Shown piece by piece: positions 25,401 to 33,450 of a stretch of 46,142 bases of DNA. A program made the translations under genes and the position numbers. Position 1 is the stretch's first letter, and each line of letters opens with the position of its first letter. Where the stretch lies: NCBI GenBank assembly GCA_964534995.1, contig CAZHSC010000023.1:1-46142 (forward strand), given 5' to 3'. The DNA comes from JAJTFW01 sp964534995. GTDB taxonomy: Bacteria > Bacteroidota > Bacteroidia > AKYH767-A > OLB10. Below the pieces are notes generated by a model. The model saw only the letters and a program-made list of their open reading frames with translations, was not told the origin of the DNA and did not search any database.

Positions 25401-25990
25401 AACCCGAGTTTTCAATGATTCCGGTGATTGTTTATAGTTCCAGGGAATTAAATGAGAAAGAGAAATCCATGCTTAGGGACTATGCCAGTTCCTATATCAA
25501 TAAAAACACCGAGCATTTTGAATCGCTGAAAGAAGAAACTAGTCTTTTTCTTCAATCCATCCGTGAACAAAAAAACAGGAAAAAACTATATGAGAAAATG
25601 CCTGAAGCATCGGGCACCCTGGCCGGCAAGAAAATCCTCGTCGTTGATGATGATCCGCGTAACATTTTCGCCTTATCCTCGATACTGGAACTATACGGAA
25701 TAAACATCCATACGGAGAACAATGGACAATCAGCCATTGAATACCTGCGCAAATACCCGGATACCGACCTTGTACTTATGGATATTATGATGCCGGGCAT
25801 GGATGGATATCAGGCAACGAAGAATATCAGGAACGACCTCCGGCTCACCAGTATACCCATCATTGCGGTAACGGCCAAAGCGATGAAAGGCGACCGTGAG
25901 AAAAGCCTCTCCAACGGCCTGAATGAACACATATCAAAACCCATAGAAGGGCCGGCGCTCATAAAGATGCTGACAAACTTCTTTCAATGA
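22466..25990 (+). CDS. Membrane hybrid histidine kinase with three C-terminal receiver domains
   Basis: The protein has 1174 aa. Residues 30-185 hold about six hydrophobic helices of a 7TM/MASE-like sensor. Two PAS-like domains follow (about 200-315 and 330-450), then a coiled coil (455-545), the HisKA domain with His561 in NMSHELRTPL, and the HATPase domain with N-box NLLSNAIKF (677-685), G1 DTGIGIP (710-716) and G2 GGTGLGL (739-745). Three receivers come last: about 790-902 (Asp840, Lys889), 912-1018 (Asp961) and 1055-1172 (Asp1106, Lys1158). All three keep the acidic pocket and phosphoacceptor. No HPt domain or output domain is attached. It lies 220 nt before another kinase gene, and the two may work together. 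Confidence 0.9.
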   Translation: MFPITLRKIIYPRFTHAVNDIEKRRLSTLHRSILSSILISLSFLLLHATQGLSEYVLHILFITAIYCGCMWIYNYGKYDLSRNIFLISINAFVFSSCMKGGSASGIFFFYFPIAAGTSFLFNDHERKSLWFFTTIPVILFITSLLVLPEYADPLKLPHNFIKLNFLLCAAISISITLYCIYYYLKLYRKSTILIKSQKASLESLIDNIGDPVCQTDLQFNIIQYNDAFKQLMLLAFHTDIEKENNLQIILSALPSVPSNQKAWEKLFSHAFDGQKAETEMLIEIHQETRYYEVSLNPIKLSQLVCGTVITLKDITGRVNNEQLLKKNLAEKKKLSAVANTLQHSILITDSSFSITWSNPFFTESTGFTPQEISEKKADSVLNGNLCDSNKIEKLYHKLQSGKSASIETILYKKNKEPFWSYISSSPVFDESNNITSYIFIIIDITHRKRSEDQLQLLLTHSQKLNKELAERDTKLQTSIRKLNKQSWEIQISKQHLQKKKTELEISNAELDRKARKLEQINQEVIQQNKELEEARAAITQKAELLEQVSKYKSEFLANMSHELRTPLNSIIILSRLLAENKDGTLTRKQLEFASVVHKSGSDLLQIINDILDLSKIEAGKIEIEIESINLQEFCRDLWQSTNPAAKNKNIEFKITNALRGNLEIQSDPLRLTQILKNLLSNAIKFTPPEGKVELKISQTANNFIRFEVSDTGIGIPEDKQKLIFESFRQVDGSISRKYGGTGLGLSITRELIHLLSGRIMVSSREHNGSNFTIEIPFTETSLNDFHHSGRKLLIIEDDETFASILEKIAMREGFQTEICHRGDTGYMRIIDSKPDAILLDMNIPGINGWNLVKKVRSNQDVANIPIHIVSSSKATESITGLPFISWMEKPASAEKLSEIFRDLKNSLGSSHKVLVIEDSPEQGLVIKQMLSKQGVICNIAETGKSGKEQLYKDNYDCIILDLNLPDSDGLSLLKELKEQPEFSMIPVIVYSSRELNEKEKSMLRDYASSYINKNTEHFESLKEETSLFLQSIREQKNRKKLYEKMPEASGTLAGKKILVVDDDPRNIFALSSILELYGINIHTENNGQSAIEYLRKYPDTDLVLMDIMMPGMDGYQATKNIRNDLRLTSIPIIAVTAKAMKGDREKSLSNGLNEHISKPIEGPALIKMLTNFFQ

Positions 25991-26210
25991 AAATGATACA
26001 TCGAGTGGTAATACCGTGTTTGTACAATGAATTTATCGCAAAAAATACAGATAAGATCATCAAAACACACAATCAAAATGAATTAAATGCAAGAATTACC
26101 AAAGGCGATGCGCATAATGAGAATAAATTGAACAACAAATACTAAGGTAACTGCTGCCATAACAAGACACAAAATCAGCAAATCATCAAAAGTTGCAAAA
26201 ATTTCAAGTC

Positions 26211-27335
26211 ATGAAACAGAAAATACTTTTAGTGGATGACCGTCCCGAAAATCTTTATTCACTGGAAAATATGCTTATAGATGAAAACCGGATCATATTT
26301 AAAGCCGGATCCGGTGATGAAGCATTAAAAATCGCTTTTAAAGAAGATCTTTCCCTCATTCTTTTAGATGTGCAGATGCCCGGTATGGATGGTTTTGAAG
26401 TAGCCAATATGCTGAAATCGACGAACCGTACGAAAAAGATTCCCATCGTATTTGTTACGGCTATCAGCAAGGAGAAAAAATACATGCTCAAGGGTCTTGA
26501 AGAAGGCGCAATTGATTATTTATTCAAACCTCTTGACATAGACATTACACAATCAAAGGTGAGGACTTTGCTGCAAATTTCATCGCAACAAAAAGAAATT
26601 GAACTGAAAAATGCGGAATTGCAAAAACTAAATGAAGAGAAGAATTATTTTCTCGGCATGGCATCCCACGATCTTAGAAATCCACTGGGCAATATCATAA
26701 CCCTCTCCAGCATCATATCACAGGATATCGGCGACAACTTTCCGGATGAGTATAAAAAGTATATGGACATAATAATGAATACCAGCAGGAAGATGTTGGA
26801 AATGATCAATAATCTATTAGATGTATCCAGAATCGAATCGGGGGCCAATCAGTTAAAAATGAAAGACATTTCAACCATGGATCTTTTCCAGGAATGCTGC
26901 AGTGGTCATTCGCACCAGGCCGAACAGAAAAAAATCATGTTAACCTACAGTATTGCTGACACCGCTAAGAAAATACTGGCCGACAAAGAACAAATTATGC
27001 AGGTACTGAACAATCTTATATCCAATGCCATTAAGTTTTCTCACCCCAATACGAGCATTGAACTGACAGCAAGCGGCCATGAAAATGAAACATTAATAAG
27101 TGTAAAGGATCATGGTCAGGGAATTCCGGAGAGTGAGCACAAACTTCTATTCACGGCATTCAGTAAAACCAGTGTACGCAGTACAGCCGGGGAAGTGAGT
27201 ACAGGATTAGGCCTTAACATCGTAAAAAAAATCATCGAGGCCCACGGCGGCAAGATATGGGTAAAAAGTAAGGTAGGTGAAGGGACCACCTTTACCTTTT
27301 CAATACCACAGGTCAGGATAAAAGAAGAGGCTTAG
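26211..27335 (+). CDS. Response-regulator/histidine-kinase fusion (REC-HisKA-HATPase)
   Basis: The 374-aa soluble protein starts at ATG 26211; an in-frame TTG at 26193 is less likely. A receiver domain comes first (1-125; phosphoacceptor Asp53 in LLDVQMPGMD, Lys106 in FKP). Next is a short coiled coil, then HisKA with His153 in GMASHDLRNPL, and a HATPase domain with N-box NLISNAIKF (about 268), G1 DHGQGIP (300) and G2 STGLGL (330). Such REC-first kinases take phosphate or a signal through their receiver and pass it on, so the upstream hybrid kinase is the natural partner. No DNA-binding regulator is nearby. Its 3' end faces the thiolase gene with a 9-nt gap. Confidence 0.9.
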   Translation: MKQKILLVDDRPENLYSLENMLIDENRIIFKAGSGDEALKIAFKEDLSLILLDVQMPGMDGFEVANMLKSTNRTKKIPIVFVTAISKEKKYMLKGLEEGAIDYLFKPLDIDITQSKVRTLLQISSQQKEIELKNAELQKLNEEKNYFLGMASHDLRNPLGNIITLSSIISQDIGDNFPDEYKKYMDIIMNTSRKMLEMINNLLDVSRIESGANQLKMKDISTMDLFQECCSGHSHQAEQKKIMLTYSIADTAKKILADKEQIMQVLNNLISNAIKFSHPNTSIELTASGHENETLISVKDHGQGIPESEHKLLFTAFSKTSVRSTAGEVSTGLGLNIVKKIIEAHGGKIWVKSKVGEGTTFTFSIPQVRIKEEA

Positions 27336-27344
27336 CAGGAACAC

Positions 27345-28547
27345 TCAACAAGCTTCGATTACGACTGCATAACCCTGCCCTACTCCCACGCACATCGTTA
27401 CCAGGGCATATTTCTTTTTTTTCAACTTCAACTCAAGGGCTGCTGAAAATAAAATCCTTGCTCCGCTCATTCCCAGCGGATGACCCAATGCAATCGCTCC
27501 GCCATTGGGGTTTATTCTTTCATCCGCGTCATCGAGTCCCCAGGCTCTGATACAGGCAAGACTTTGTGCAGCAAATGCCTCATTCAATTCCACTATATCC
27601 AGTTCATTCCATTTTACTCCTGCCATTTTCAGCGCCTTTTCCGCAGCTTTAACCGGCCCTATGCCCATCACTGCAGGATCTACGCCTACCGCAGCGGCAG
27701 AAAGTATCCTGGCTACAGGCTCCAGTCCATGTGATTTTACCCCCTGGTCGGAAGCCAGTAAAAGAGCAGCGGCGCCATCATTCAGGCCGGAGGAATTACC
27801 GGCGGTAACGCTACCGTCTTTACGAAATGCAGGTTTCAGTTTTGCCAGGGCTTCGAGGCTTGTTGCAGGTTTTGCGAACTCATCTTTGTCGAATAGCAAC
27901 GGTTCTCCCTTTTTAACAGGAATGACGATCGGAACAATTTCGGCGGCAAAGCGTCCGCTTTCCTGAGCAGCCTTCGCTTTTTGCTGCGACCTGAAAGCGA
28001 AGTTATCCTGATCCTGTCGCCCGATTTGATCGCGGACCGCGACATTTTCGGCGGTTTCTCCCATGGCATCAACGCCGTATCTTTCCTTCATCAGCGGATT
28101 AATAAAGCGCCATCCAAAACTGGAATCGAACATCTGGGCGTCCCGTCCATAAGGTGTGCTTGTTTTAGAAATAATCCAGGGACCCCGTGTCATATTCTCC
28201 ACCCCTCCGGCAATAATTATATCTGCCTCCCCCGCTTTGATTGCCCTTGCCCCTGCTGCGGCGGCAGATAATCCGGATGCACATAGGCGGTTAATGGTTT
28301 CGCCGGGTATGGATACCGGCATGCCGGCAAGCAATAAGGACATTCGTGCCACATTACGGTTATCTTCCCCCGCCTGATTGGCACAACCTAAAATCACATC
28401 ATCAATAGCGGCAGGATCCAGTTTTTCATTCTTCTCCAGCAATGATTTCAATACGTGTGCCGCAAGATCATCGGCTCTGACTGAAGAAAGCGACCCTGCG
28501 AAATTTCCTATGGCTGTTCTTACTCCTGAAACTATATATGCATTCAT
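27345..28547 (-). CDS. paaJ: Thiolase, probable 3-oxoadipyl-CoA thiolase (PaaJ)
   Basis: This 400-aa thiolase has the catalytic triad of the family: nucleophile Cys89 (NRLCASGLSA), His356 (GHPLGMSGAR) and Cys386 (MCVGVGQG), plus NEAFAAQ near 322. Length and phrases such as GGVENMTRGPW match the PaaJ/PcaF group that splits 3-oxoadipyl-CoA into succinyl-CoA and acetyl-CoA. The neighbouring paa genes support PaaJ, though a general fatty-acid thiolase cannot be excluded by sequence alone. It is the last gene of the minus-strand paa block, 77 nt after paaI. Confidence 0.88.
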   Translation of the reverse strand: MNAYIVSGVRTAIGNFAGSLSSVRADDLAAHVLKSLLEKNEKLDPAAIDDVILGCANQAGEDNRNVARMSLLLAGMPVSIPGETINRLCASGLSAAAAGARAIKAGEADIIIAGGVENMTRGPWIISKTSTPYGRDAQMFDSSFGWRFINPLMKERYGVDAMGETAENVAVRDQIGRQDQDNFAFRSQQKAKAAQESGRFAAEIVPIVIPVKKGEPLLFDKDEFAKPATSLEALAKLKPAFRKDGSVTAGNSSGLNDGAAALLLASDQGVKSHGLEPVARILSAAAVGVDPAVMGIGPVKAAEKALKMAGVKWNELDIVELNEAFAAQSLACIRAWGLDDADERINPNGGAIALGHPLGMSGARILFSAALELKLKKKKYALVTMCVGVGQGYAVVIEAC

Positions 28548-28624
28548 TGCCTGCTAAGTTTAATCGTATATTTTTACATCAATTCATTTAGATTACTCAC
28601 CTCATTCACCGTAGTATTGATGAC

Positions 28625-29062
28625 CTATGCACCGGAAGCCGGGAACCATTCTTTTGAGGTCCTGTAAACTGTTCCCTTAAATAAAGCCACGGTGCGGCCA
28701 TGCTGATTACTCACCGTCACCTGGTAAATTCCGATTTTATCAGAGCGGTTCATCTCCACCGCCGAAGCAATTACTTCATCCCCTTCCAGAAGAGGTTCAG
28801 TATGGGATATGGATGTTTCTACCGACACACTTCTTCTACCATGTGAATTTGCTGCGAAAGCCAGCGCACTGTCGGCCAGTGAATAGGTGATACCCCCATG
28901 CGCGATAGAAAAGCCATTCAGCATTTCTTTGCGGACCTTCATTTTTAAAATACATTTTCCGGTTGCTACGAGCACTCTTTCAATACCGAGCCACTGACTA
29001 AACCAATCGTGGTCAAACATACGCTGAACCACTTTTTCAGCCAATTCATTTCCGTCTGTCAT
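28625..29062 (-). CDS. paaI: Hotdog thioesterase PaaI
   Basis: The 145-aa protein matches PaaI. N49, H55 (HGGITYSLAD) and D64 correspond to the catalytic Asn, His and Asp of the E. coli enzyme, and the ANSHGRR phrase follows as in that family. PaaI hydrolyses stalled CoA thioesters of phenylacetate degradation and so frees CoA. I chose ATG 29062 over the longer frame from 29128 because an exact -7 element lies between them (29079-29086) and because the extra 22 residues have no family counterpart. Having its own promoter suggests it can be expressed apart from the upstream alkyltransferase gene. Confidence 0.9.
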   Translation of the reverse strand: MTDGNELAEKVVQRMFDHDWFSQWLGIERVLVATGKCILKMKVRKEMLNGFSIAHGGITYSLADSALAFAANSHGRRSVSVETSISHTEPLLEGDEVIASAVEMNRSDKIGIYQVTVSNQHGRTVALFKGTVYRTSKEWFPASGA

Positions 29063-29078
29063 CCTGATCCTTTTAAGG

Positions 29079-29086
29079 CAAAAATA
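29079..29086 (-). promoter_or_regulatory. -7 element (TATTTTTG) for paaI
   Basis: This is an exact minus-strand TAnnTTTG match ending 16 nt before the chosen paaI ATG (29062). It lies between that gene and the alkyltransferase gene, giving an internal promoter within the paa block. No -33 box was seen. Confidence 0.45.
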
Positions 29087-29134
29087 AACAATACCGACAA
29101 TCCCTGGCTGGAAAGCCGTGCCGTTCATCTAATT

Positions 29135-29605
29135 TCAGAACAAAGAGATCTGATTTTTATACTGTTCATGATTCAACAGCCACTCTTTCCTGTCGAGGCC
29201 CCAGGCATAGCCCGTTAACTGACCCATACTGCCCAACACCCTGTGACAGGGAATAATGACCGCTATGGGATTTGCCGCATTGGCTGCAGCCACTGCTCTT
29301 AGCTTTTTAACATCACCGCACCTGAGGGCAAGTTGAGTATACGATAGTGTTTTCCCATATGGAATCTTCATCAGTTCATTCCACACTGTTCTTTGAAAAA
29401 CTGTACCGGGAGGATCAATGGGAAGATTAAATCCGGTTCTCTTTCCGTCGAAATATGAAGTCAGCTGCATTACTGTTTCATTTAACAAGGGATGGTTGAC
29501 CGGTTCCGGATAAGGCTGATGTGTAAAATAAACAGCCATCACCGACCAATCGGTGACTTCAATATTTAAAAAACCAATGGCAGTTTGCAGCGAAGCCCTG
29601 TACAT
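29135..29605 (-). CDS. ogt: Methylated-DNA-protein-cysteine methyltransferase (Ogt-type)
   Basis: This 156-aa protein carries the alkyl-acceptor motif PCHRV with Cys120, followed by the G-x-LTGYAWGLDRK-x-LL region, the full signature of O6-alkylguanine-DNA alkyltransferases. The helix-turn-helix part reads IPYGKTLSYTQLA with a KLRAVAAANAANP helix. The protein removes O6-alkyl groups from guanine by suicide transfer to its Cys. There is no Ada regulatory domain, so it is the Ogt/MGMT form. Its place between paaH and paaI on the same strand is unusual, because the pathway makes a reactive ring epoxide; a protective link is inference. Confidence 0.93.
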   Translation of the reverse strand: MYRASLQTAIGFLNIEVTDWSVMAVYFTHQPYPEPVNHPLLNETVMQLTSYFDGKRTGFNLPIDPPGTVFQRTVWNELMKIPYGKTLSYTQLALRCGDVKKLRAVAAANAANPIAVIIPCHRVLGSMGQLTGYAWGLDRKEWLLNHEQYKNQISLF

Positions 29606-29719
29606 ATCCTGAGATTAAAGATAAATAAAAACATCGCAAGCAGGTTTGCATCCAGGGAAATATCAACAAAGGTTTAACAGGTTCAATATATTGAGTACAT
29701 TTTCCTTTGACGAAAGAAA

Positions 29720-30889
29720 TCAATAAAAATGCATGCCTGTTTCCGCCATATTTCTGAGTTGTACGGAAGGGCGATAGCGATCATCACCGTAAAATTCGTG
29801 CAGGTACATTAAATGCTCAAACACTTCTCTAATGCCGATTTCATCGGCCCACCGGAGCAAGCCCTTCGGATAATTCACCCCTTTGGTCATGGCCAGATCA
29901 AGTTCCTCTTTAGTGGCAATTTTGAGATAGTAAGCCTCCGCCGCTTCATTGATCAGCATACAAATAACCCTCAGAAAAATTTCCATACCGGTTTTCTCAT
30001 CTTTCACGGGTGAAGGCAACACAGCACCCGGTGAATAATCATAATAGCCGATACCGGTTTTCCGGCCAAAACGTCTGGCTTCTGTCATCCTTTTCTGGAT
30101 AACAGACGGCCGGTAACGGGTGTCATAATACATCTGCGACCAGACTGTTTCGGTGACCGTATAATTAACATCATTACCGATGAGGTCCATGAGTTCAAAA
30201 GGCCCCATTTTAAAATTCCCAAAGGTTTTCAAAGCCCAATCAATGGTGGAAACATCCGCAATACCTTCTTCAAGTATACGGAGCGATTCCCCATAAAAGG
30301 GCCTGGCCACTCTGTTCACAATAAAGCCGGGGGTATCCTTCGCCAAAACAGGAATTTTCCCCCAGTTCTTCATCAACTCCACAGATGAATGAGACAAAGC
30401 AGGCTTTGTTTGCAGGGCAGGAATCACCTCTACCAGCGGCATCAGAAAAGCGGGGTTAAAAAAGTGCCAGCCCAAAACCCGGGAAGGATCCTTACAAGCG
30501 GAGGCGATAGCCGTTACAGACAGCGAAGAGGTATTACTGGCCAGCACAGCATCCGCCGGTAAAAATTCTTCCACCTTTGAAAACAGTTCCATTTTTACTG
30601 TAAGATTTTCCACCACCGCTTCAATAAAAATACGTGCACCTTTAAAATCAGCGATGCCGGATGCCGCAGTCATGCTGTTCTTACAATCGCTTGCTTCACG
30701 GTTTGTTATTTTCCCCTTCTCCACCAGTTTATCCAGCGAAACTGAAATACCCTGTAAGGCTCTGGAAACCGCGTCTTTATTGGTATCGTAAAGATAGACC
30801 TTATGACCTGCGAGCGCCGCCACCTGAGCTATACCCGCACCCATAGCTCCTGAACCGGCAACGGCCACAATATCTTTTACATCCGGCAT
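29720..30889 (-). CDS. paaH: 3-hydroxyacyl-CoA dehydrogenase, probable 3-hydroxyadipyl-CoA dehydrogenase (PaaH)
   Basis: The 389-aa enzyme has an N-terminal Rossmann domain with GSGAMG (residues 12-17), the catalytic His142 in GWHFFNPAFL followed by a Glu a few residues on (LVEVI), and C-terminal helical 3HCDH domains, one complete and a second shorter one. It oxidises (S)-3-hydroxyacyl-CoA with NAD. In this context the substrate should be 3-hydroxyadipyl-CoA from phenylacetate ring cleavage. It is shorter than the roughly 475-500 aa of some Proteobacterial PaaH, but this length is common in Bacteroidota. It lies 24 nt downstream of paaG and is followed by the alkyltransferase gene after 114 nt. 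Confidence 0.85.
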   Translation of the reverse strand: MPDVKDIVAVAGSGAMGAGIAQVAALAGHKVYLYDTNKDAVSRALQGISVSLDKLVEKGKITNREASDCKNSMTAASGIADFKGARIFIEAVVENLTVKMELFSKVEEFLPADAVLASNTSSLSVTAIASACKDPSRVLGWHFFNPAFLMPLVEVIPALQTKPALSHSSVELMKNWGKIPVLAKDTPGFIVNRVARPFYGESLRILEEGIADVSTIDWALKTFGNFKMGPFELMDLIGNDVNYTVTETVWSQMYYDTRYRPSVIQKRMTEARRFGRKTGIGYYDYSPGAVLPSPVKDEKTGMEIFLRVICMLINEAAEAYYLKIATKEELDLAMTKGVNYPKGLLRWADEIGIREVFEHLMYLHEFYGDDRYRPSVQLRNMAETGMHFY

Positions 30890-30913
30890 AATTTTCTGTT
30901 TTTAATCAGATTA

Positions 30914-31690
30914 TTACTCTCCTTTAAACTGAGGACTGCGCTTTTCAAGAAATGCGGCCACTCCCTCTTTATAGTCATATGTATCACCAGCCATTGCCTG
31001 GAACTTTTCTTCCAAGTTCAGCTGACTTTGAAAATCATTGGAAACAGATGCATTCAAGAGCATCTTAGTATATCCAATGCCTTTAGTAGGCATTTTGCCA
31101 AGCACCGCGGCGATTTTCAAGGCTTCGTCCTGTAACTGCTCATCCGGAAACACTTTGTAAAGCATCCCCATTTGTAAAGCATCGACGGCCGAAATTTTAT
31201 CCCCCAGCATCATCAGCGCGGATGCCCTCTGAAAACCGATTAATCGTGGTAAAAAGAAAGTCCCGCCGGAATCGGGCACCAGGCCAATTTTGCTGAACGC
31301 CTGCATAAAGGATGCGGAATTGGCCGCCAGCACAACGTCACAGGCGAGTGCGATATTCGCACCGGCGCCTGCTGCCACTCCATTCACAGCGCAAACAACG
31401 GGTTTCTCCAGAGATCTTATTTTCTGCAGCAAAGGATTATAATGCTCGCTGACAATCCTTTGAATACCTGGTCCGTCAGGATCAATGGCTTCCGACAAAT
31501 CTTGTCCGGCACAAAAGGCTTTCCCTTCGGCGGTCAATAAAACAGCCCGAATAGAAGGGTCACCGGCAACAATATCGATTTCGTTCTGCAAACGTATGGC
31601 CATTTCTCTGTTAAAGCTGTTGAATTTATCAGGACGGTTCAAAGTTATTTTCCGGACTGCCGAAATGGTTGAAACAATAATACTGCTCAT
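30914..31690 (-). CDS. paaG: Enoyl-CoA hydratase/isomerase, probable epoxyphenylacetyl-CoA isomerase (PaaG)
   Basis: The 258-aa crotonase-fold protein has the AFCAGQDL motif (58-65) seen in PaaG proteins, an oxyanion-hole segment AAGAGANIALACD, and Asp140 in LVPDSGGTFFLPR, which matches the catalytic Asp of E. coli PaaG. It has no Glu at the hydratase position in this segment, so isomerase fits better than hydratase. PaaG opens ring-1,2-epoxyphenylacetyl-CoA to the oxepin-CoA. It starts the downstream paa block. A near-consensus -7 element (TATTTTCG, 31712-31719) lies 21 nt upstream of its ATG, facing away from icd. Confidence 0.85.
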   Translation of the reverse strand: MSSIIVSTISAVRKITLNRPDKFNSFNREMAIRLQNEIDIVAGDPSIRAVLLTAEGKAFCAGQDLSEAIDPDGPGIQRIVSEHYNPLLQKIRSLEKPVVCAVNGVAAGAGANIALACDVVLAANSASFMQAFSKIGLVPDSGGTFFLPRLIGFQRASALMMLGDKISAVDALQMGMLYKVFPDEQLQDEALKIAAVLGKMPTKGIGYTKMLLNASVSNDFQSQLNLEEKFQAMAGDTYDYKEGVAAFLEKRSPQFKGE

Positions 31691-31955
31691 TTTATTCTTT
31701 TTTGGCGCTTGCGAAAATAGTGAATCGCCGGGCGACAGAAACAGAATTATGTACGAAAGCCTAAATAAAATATAACATTAAACATCGGAACGATTTCCAA
31801 TGCAGACATCAAGTTATTATAAACCAGAAGAATAGACTGTAGAAAAAAACCGATGATTCAAGGCGCCACCCTTTTTTATAACAAGATGGCTTATTACTTT
31901 CGCAGAGGCAAAATGATCCTAAAAAAACACCCGATAACATTTATACTCACAATAC

Positions 31956-33221
31956 ATGACTGGTTCAAAAATCACCATTAAAAATGGTAAATTAAAAGTT
32001 CCCAACGATCCCATCATACCCTTTATTGAAGGAGACGGGACAGGCGCCGATATCTGGGCTGCATCCGTACGTGTACTTGACGCTGCCGTTGAAAAAGCAT
32101 TCAAAGGGAGGAGAAAGATCATTTGGAGAGAAGTATTAGCCGGTGAAAAAGCTTTCAACAAAACCGGAAACTGGCTGCCGCAGGAGACTTTGGATATCAT
32201 CTCCGAATACAAAGTAGCCATAAAAGGTCCACTTACAACACCTGTCGGGGGCGGTATCCGCTCTCTGAACGTTGCCTTGCGACAGCAACTTGACCTTTAT
32301 GCATGTGTCAGGCCTGTAAGGTGGTTCAAAGGGGTTCCAAGCCCTGTGAAGGAACCCGGTTTGGTCAATATGACCATTTTTCGTGAAAATACTGAAGACA
32401 TCTATGCCGGTATTGAATTCATGACCGGTACACCGGAAGCCGATAAAATGATTGCATTTCTTGAAAATGAAATGGGTGTTAAGAAGATCCGCTTCCCAAA
32501 AACCTCTTCCATTGGTGTTAAACCCGTTTCCATTGAGGGAACGGAACGTCTGGTGAGAGCTGCCCTTGAACATTGCTTTAAGTACAAACATAGTTCCCTC
32601 ACCCTTGTTCATAAAGGTAACATCATGAAGTTTACGGAAGGTAAATTCAAGGATTGGGGATACGCACTTGCCGAAAGGGAATATGGTGACAGGGTTTTCA
32701 CCTGGAATCAATACGATAAAATCAAAGCAGAAAAGGGAGAAGAAGCAGCCAGCAAAGCCCAGAGCGACGCTCAGGCAGCCGGAAAGTTAATTGTAAAAGA
32801 TGTAATCGCTGATGCCTTCCTCCAGCAGATTTTGCTGAGACCTGCTGAATACGATGTGATTGCCACCCTGAATCTTAATGGTGATTACGTATCGGATGCA
32901 CTAGCCGCACAGGTTGGAGGTATTGGAATTGCTCCGGGCGCCAATATCAATTACCTCAGCGGACATGCTATTTTCGAAGCCACACATGGTACCGCTCCAA
33001 AGTACGCCGGTAAAGATGTAGTTAATCCATCTTCCGTTATTTTATCAGGGGTGATGATGCTTGAATATATGGGATGGGACAGGGCCGGCAAATTAATTGT
33101 CAAAGGAATTGAAAGAAGCATCAAGAAAAAAAGAGTTACCTATGACTTTGAACGCCTGATGAAAGGGGCTACAAAATTAAAGTGCTCTGAATTCGCTTCC
33201 GAAATTATTGCGAATATGTAA
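31956..33221 (+). CDS. icd: NADP-dependent isocitrate dehydrogenase
   Basis: This 421-aa enzyme is of the E. coli Icd type. It has GGGIRSLNVALRQ, which holds the Ser that AceK phosphorylates in E. coli. The isocitrate-site arginines lie in RQQLDLYACVRPVR, followed by FRENTEDIYAGIE. The coenzyme loop HGTAPKYAGKDVVNPSS and VTYDFERL carry the Lys/Tyr and Tyr/Arg residues that select NADP. It converts isocitrate to 2-oxoglutarate in the TCA cycle. It is the only plus-strand metabolic gene inside the paa region and is divergent from paaG (265 nt apart). A terminator follows at 33246-33275, so it is a single-gene unit. Confidence 0.95.
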   Translation: MTGSKITIKNGKLKVPNDPIIPFIEGDGTGADIWAASVRVLDAAVEKAFKGRRKIIWREVLAGEKAFNKTGNWLPQETLDIISEYKVAIKGPLTTPVGGGIRSLNVALRQQLDLYACVRPVRWFKGVPSPVKEPGLVNMTIFRENTEDIYAGIEFMTGTPEADKMIAFLENEMGVKKIRFPKTSSIGVKPVSIEGTERLVRAALEHCFKYKHSSLTLVHKGNIMKFTEGKFKDWGYALAEREYGDRVFTWNQYDKIKAEKGEEAASKAQSDAQAAGKLIVKDVIADAFLQQILLRPAEYDVIATLNLNGDYVSDALAAQVGGIGIAPGANINYLSGHAIFEATHGTAPKYAGKDVVNPSSVILSGVMMLEYMGWDRAGKLIVKGIERSIKKKRVTYDFERLMKGATKLKCSEFASEIIANM

Positions 33222-33245
33222 TTCATTTTAAAGATTGAAACGAAT

Positions 33246-33275
33246 AAAAAGGCTGCCGACAGGTGGCCTTTTTTT
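33246..33275 (+). terminator. Rho-independent terminator of icd
   Basis: AAAAAGGC and GCCTTTTT form an 8-bp stem, extended inward by four more pairs (two G-T) around a GACA loop, and are followed by more T residues. It lies 25 nt after the icd stop codon. Confidence 0.85.
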
Positions 33276-33450
33276 AATCCCGGCTTCCATTATGCTTTAA
33301 AAATACCATAAACCATGAATTTCCGTTATTCAGAAAAAAGAATAACCCGAAACAAAAACTTTAAATCCCTGCCCGGCAAGATGCTATTATTCCGGACGAT
33401 AAATAACACTGAATTCAATTGATTCAACCTGACCTCTATCTCCTCCCCTA

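Noticed and set aside
29063..29128. 22-residue N-terminal extension of PaaI
   Set aside because: An exact -7 element lies in this stretch, and PaaI proteins start near ATG 29062.
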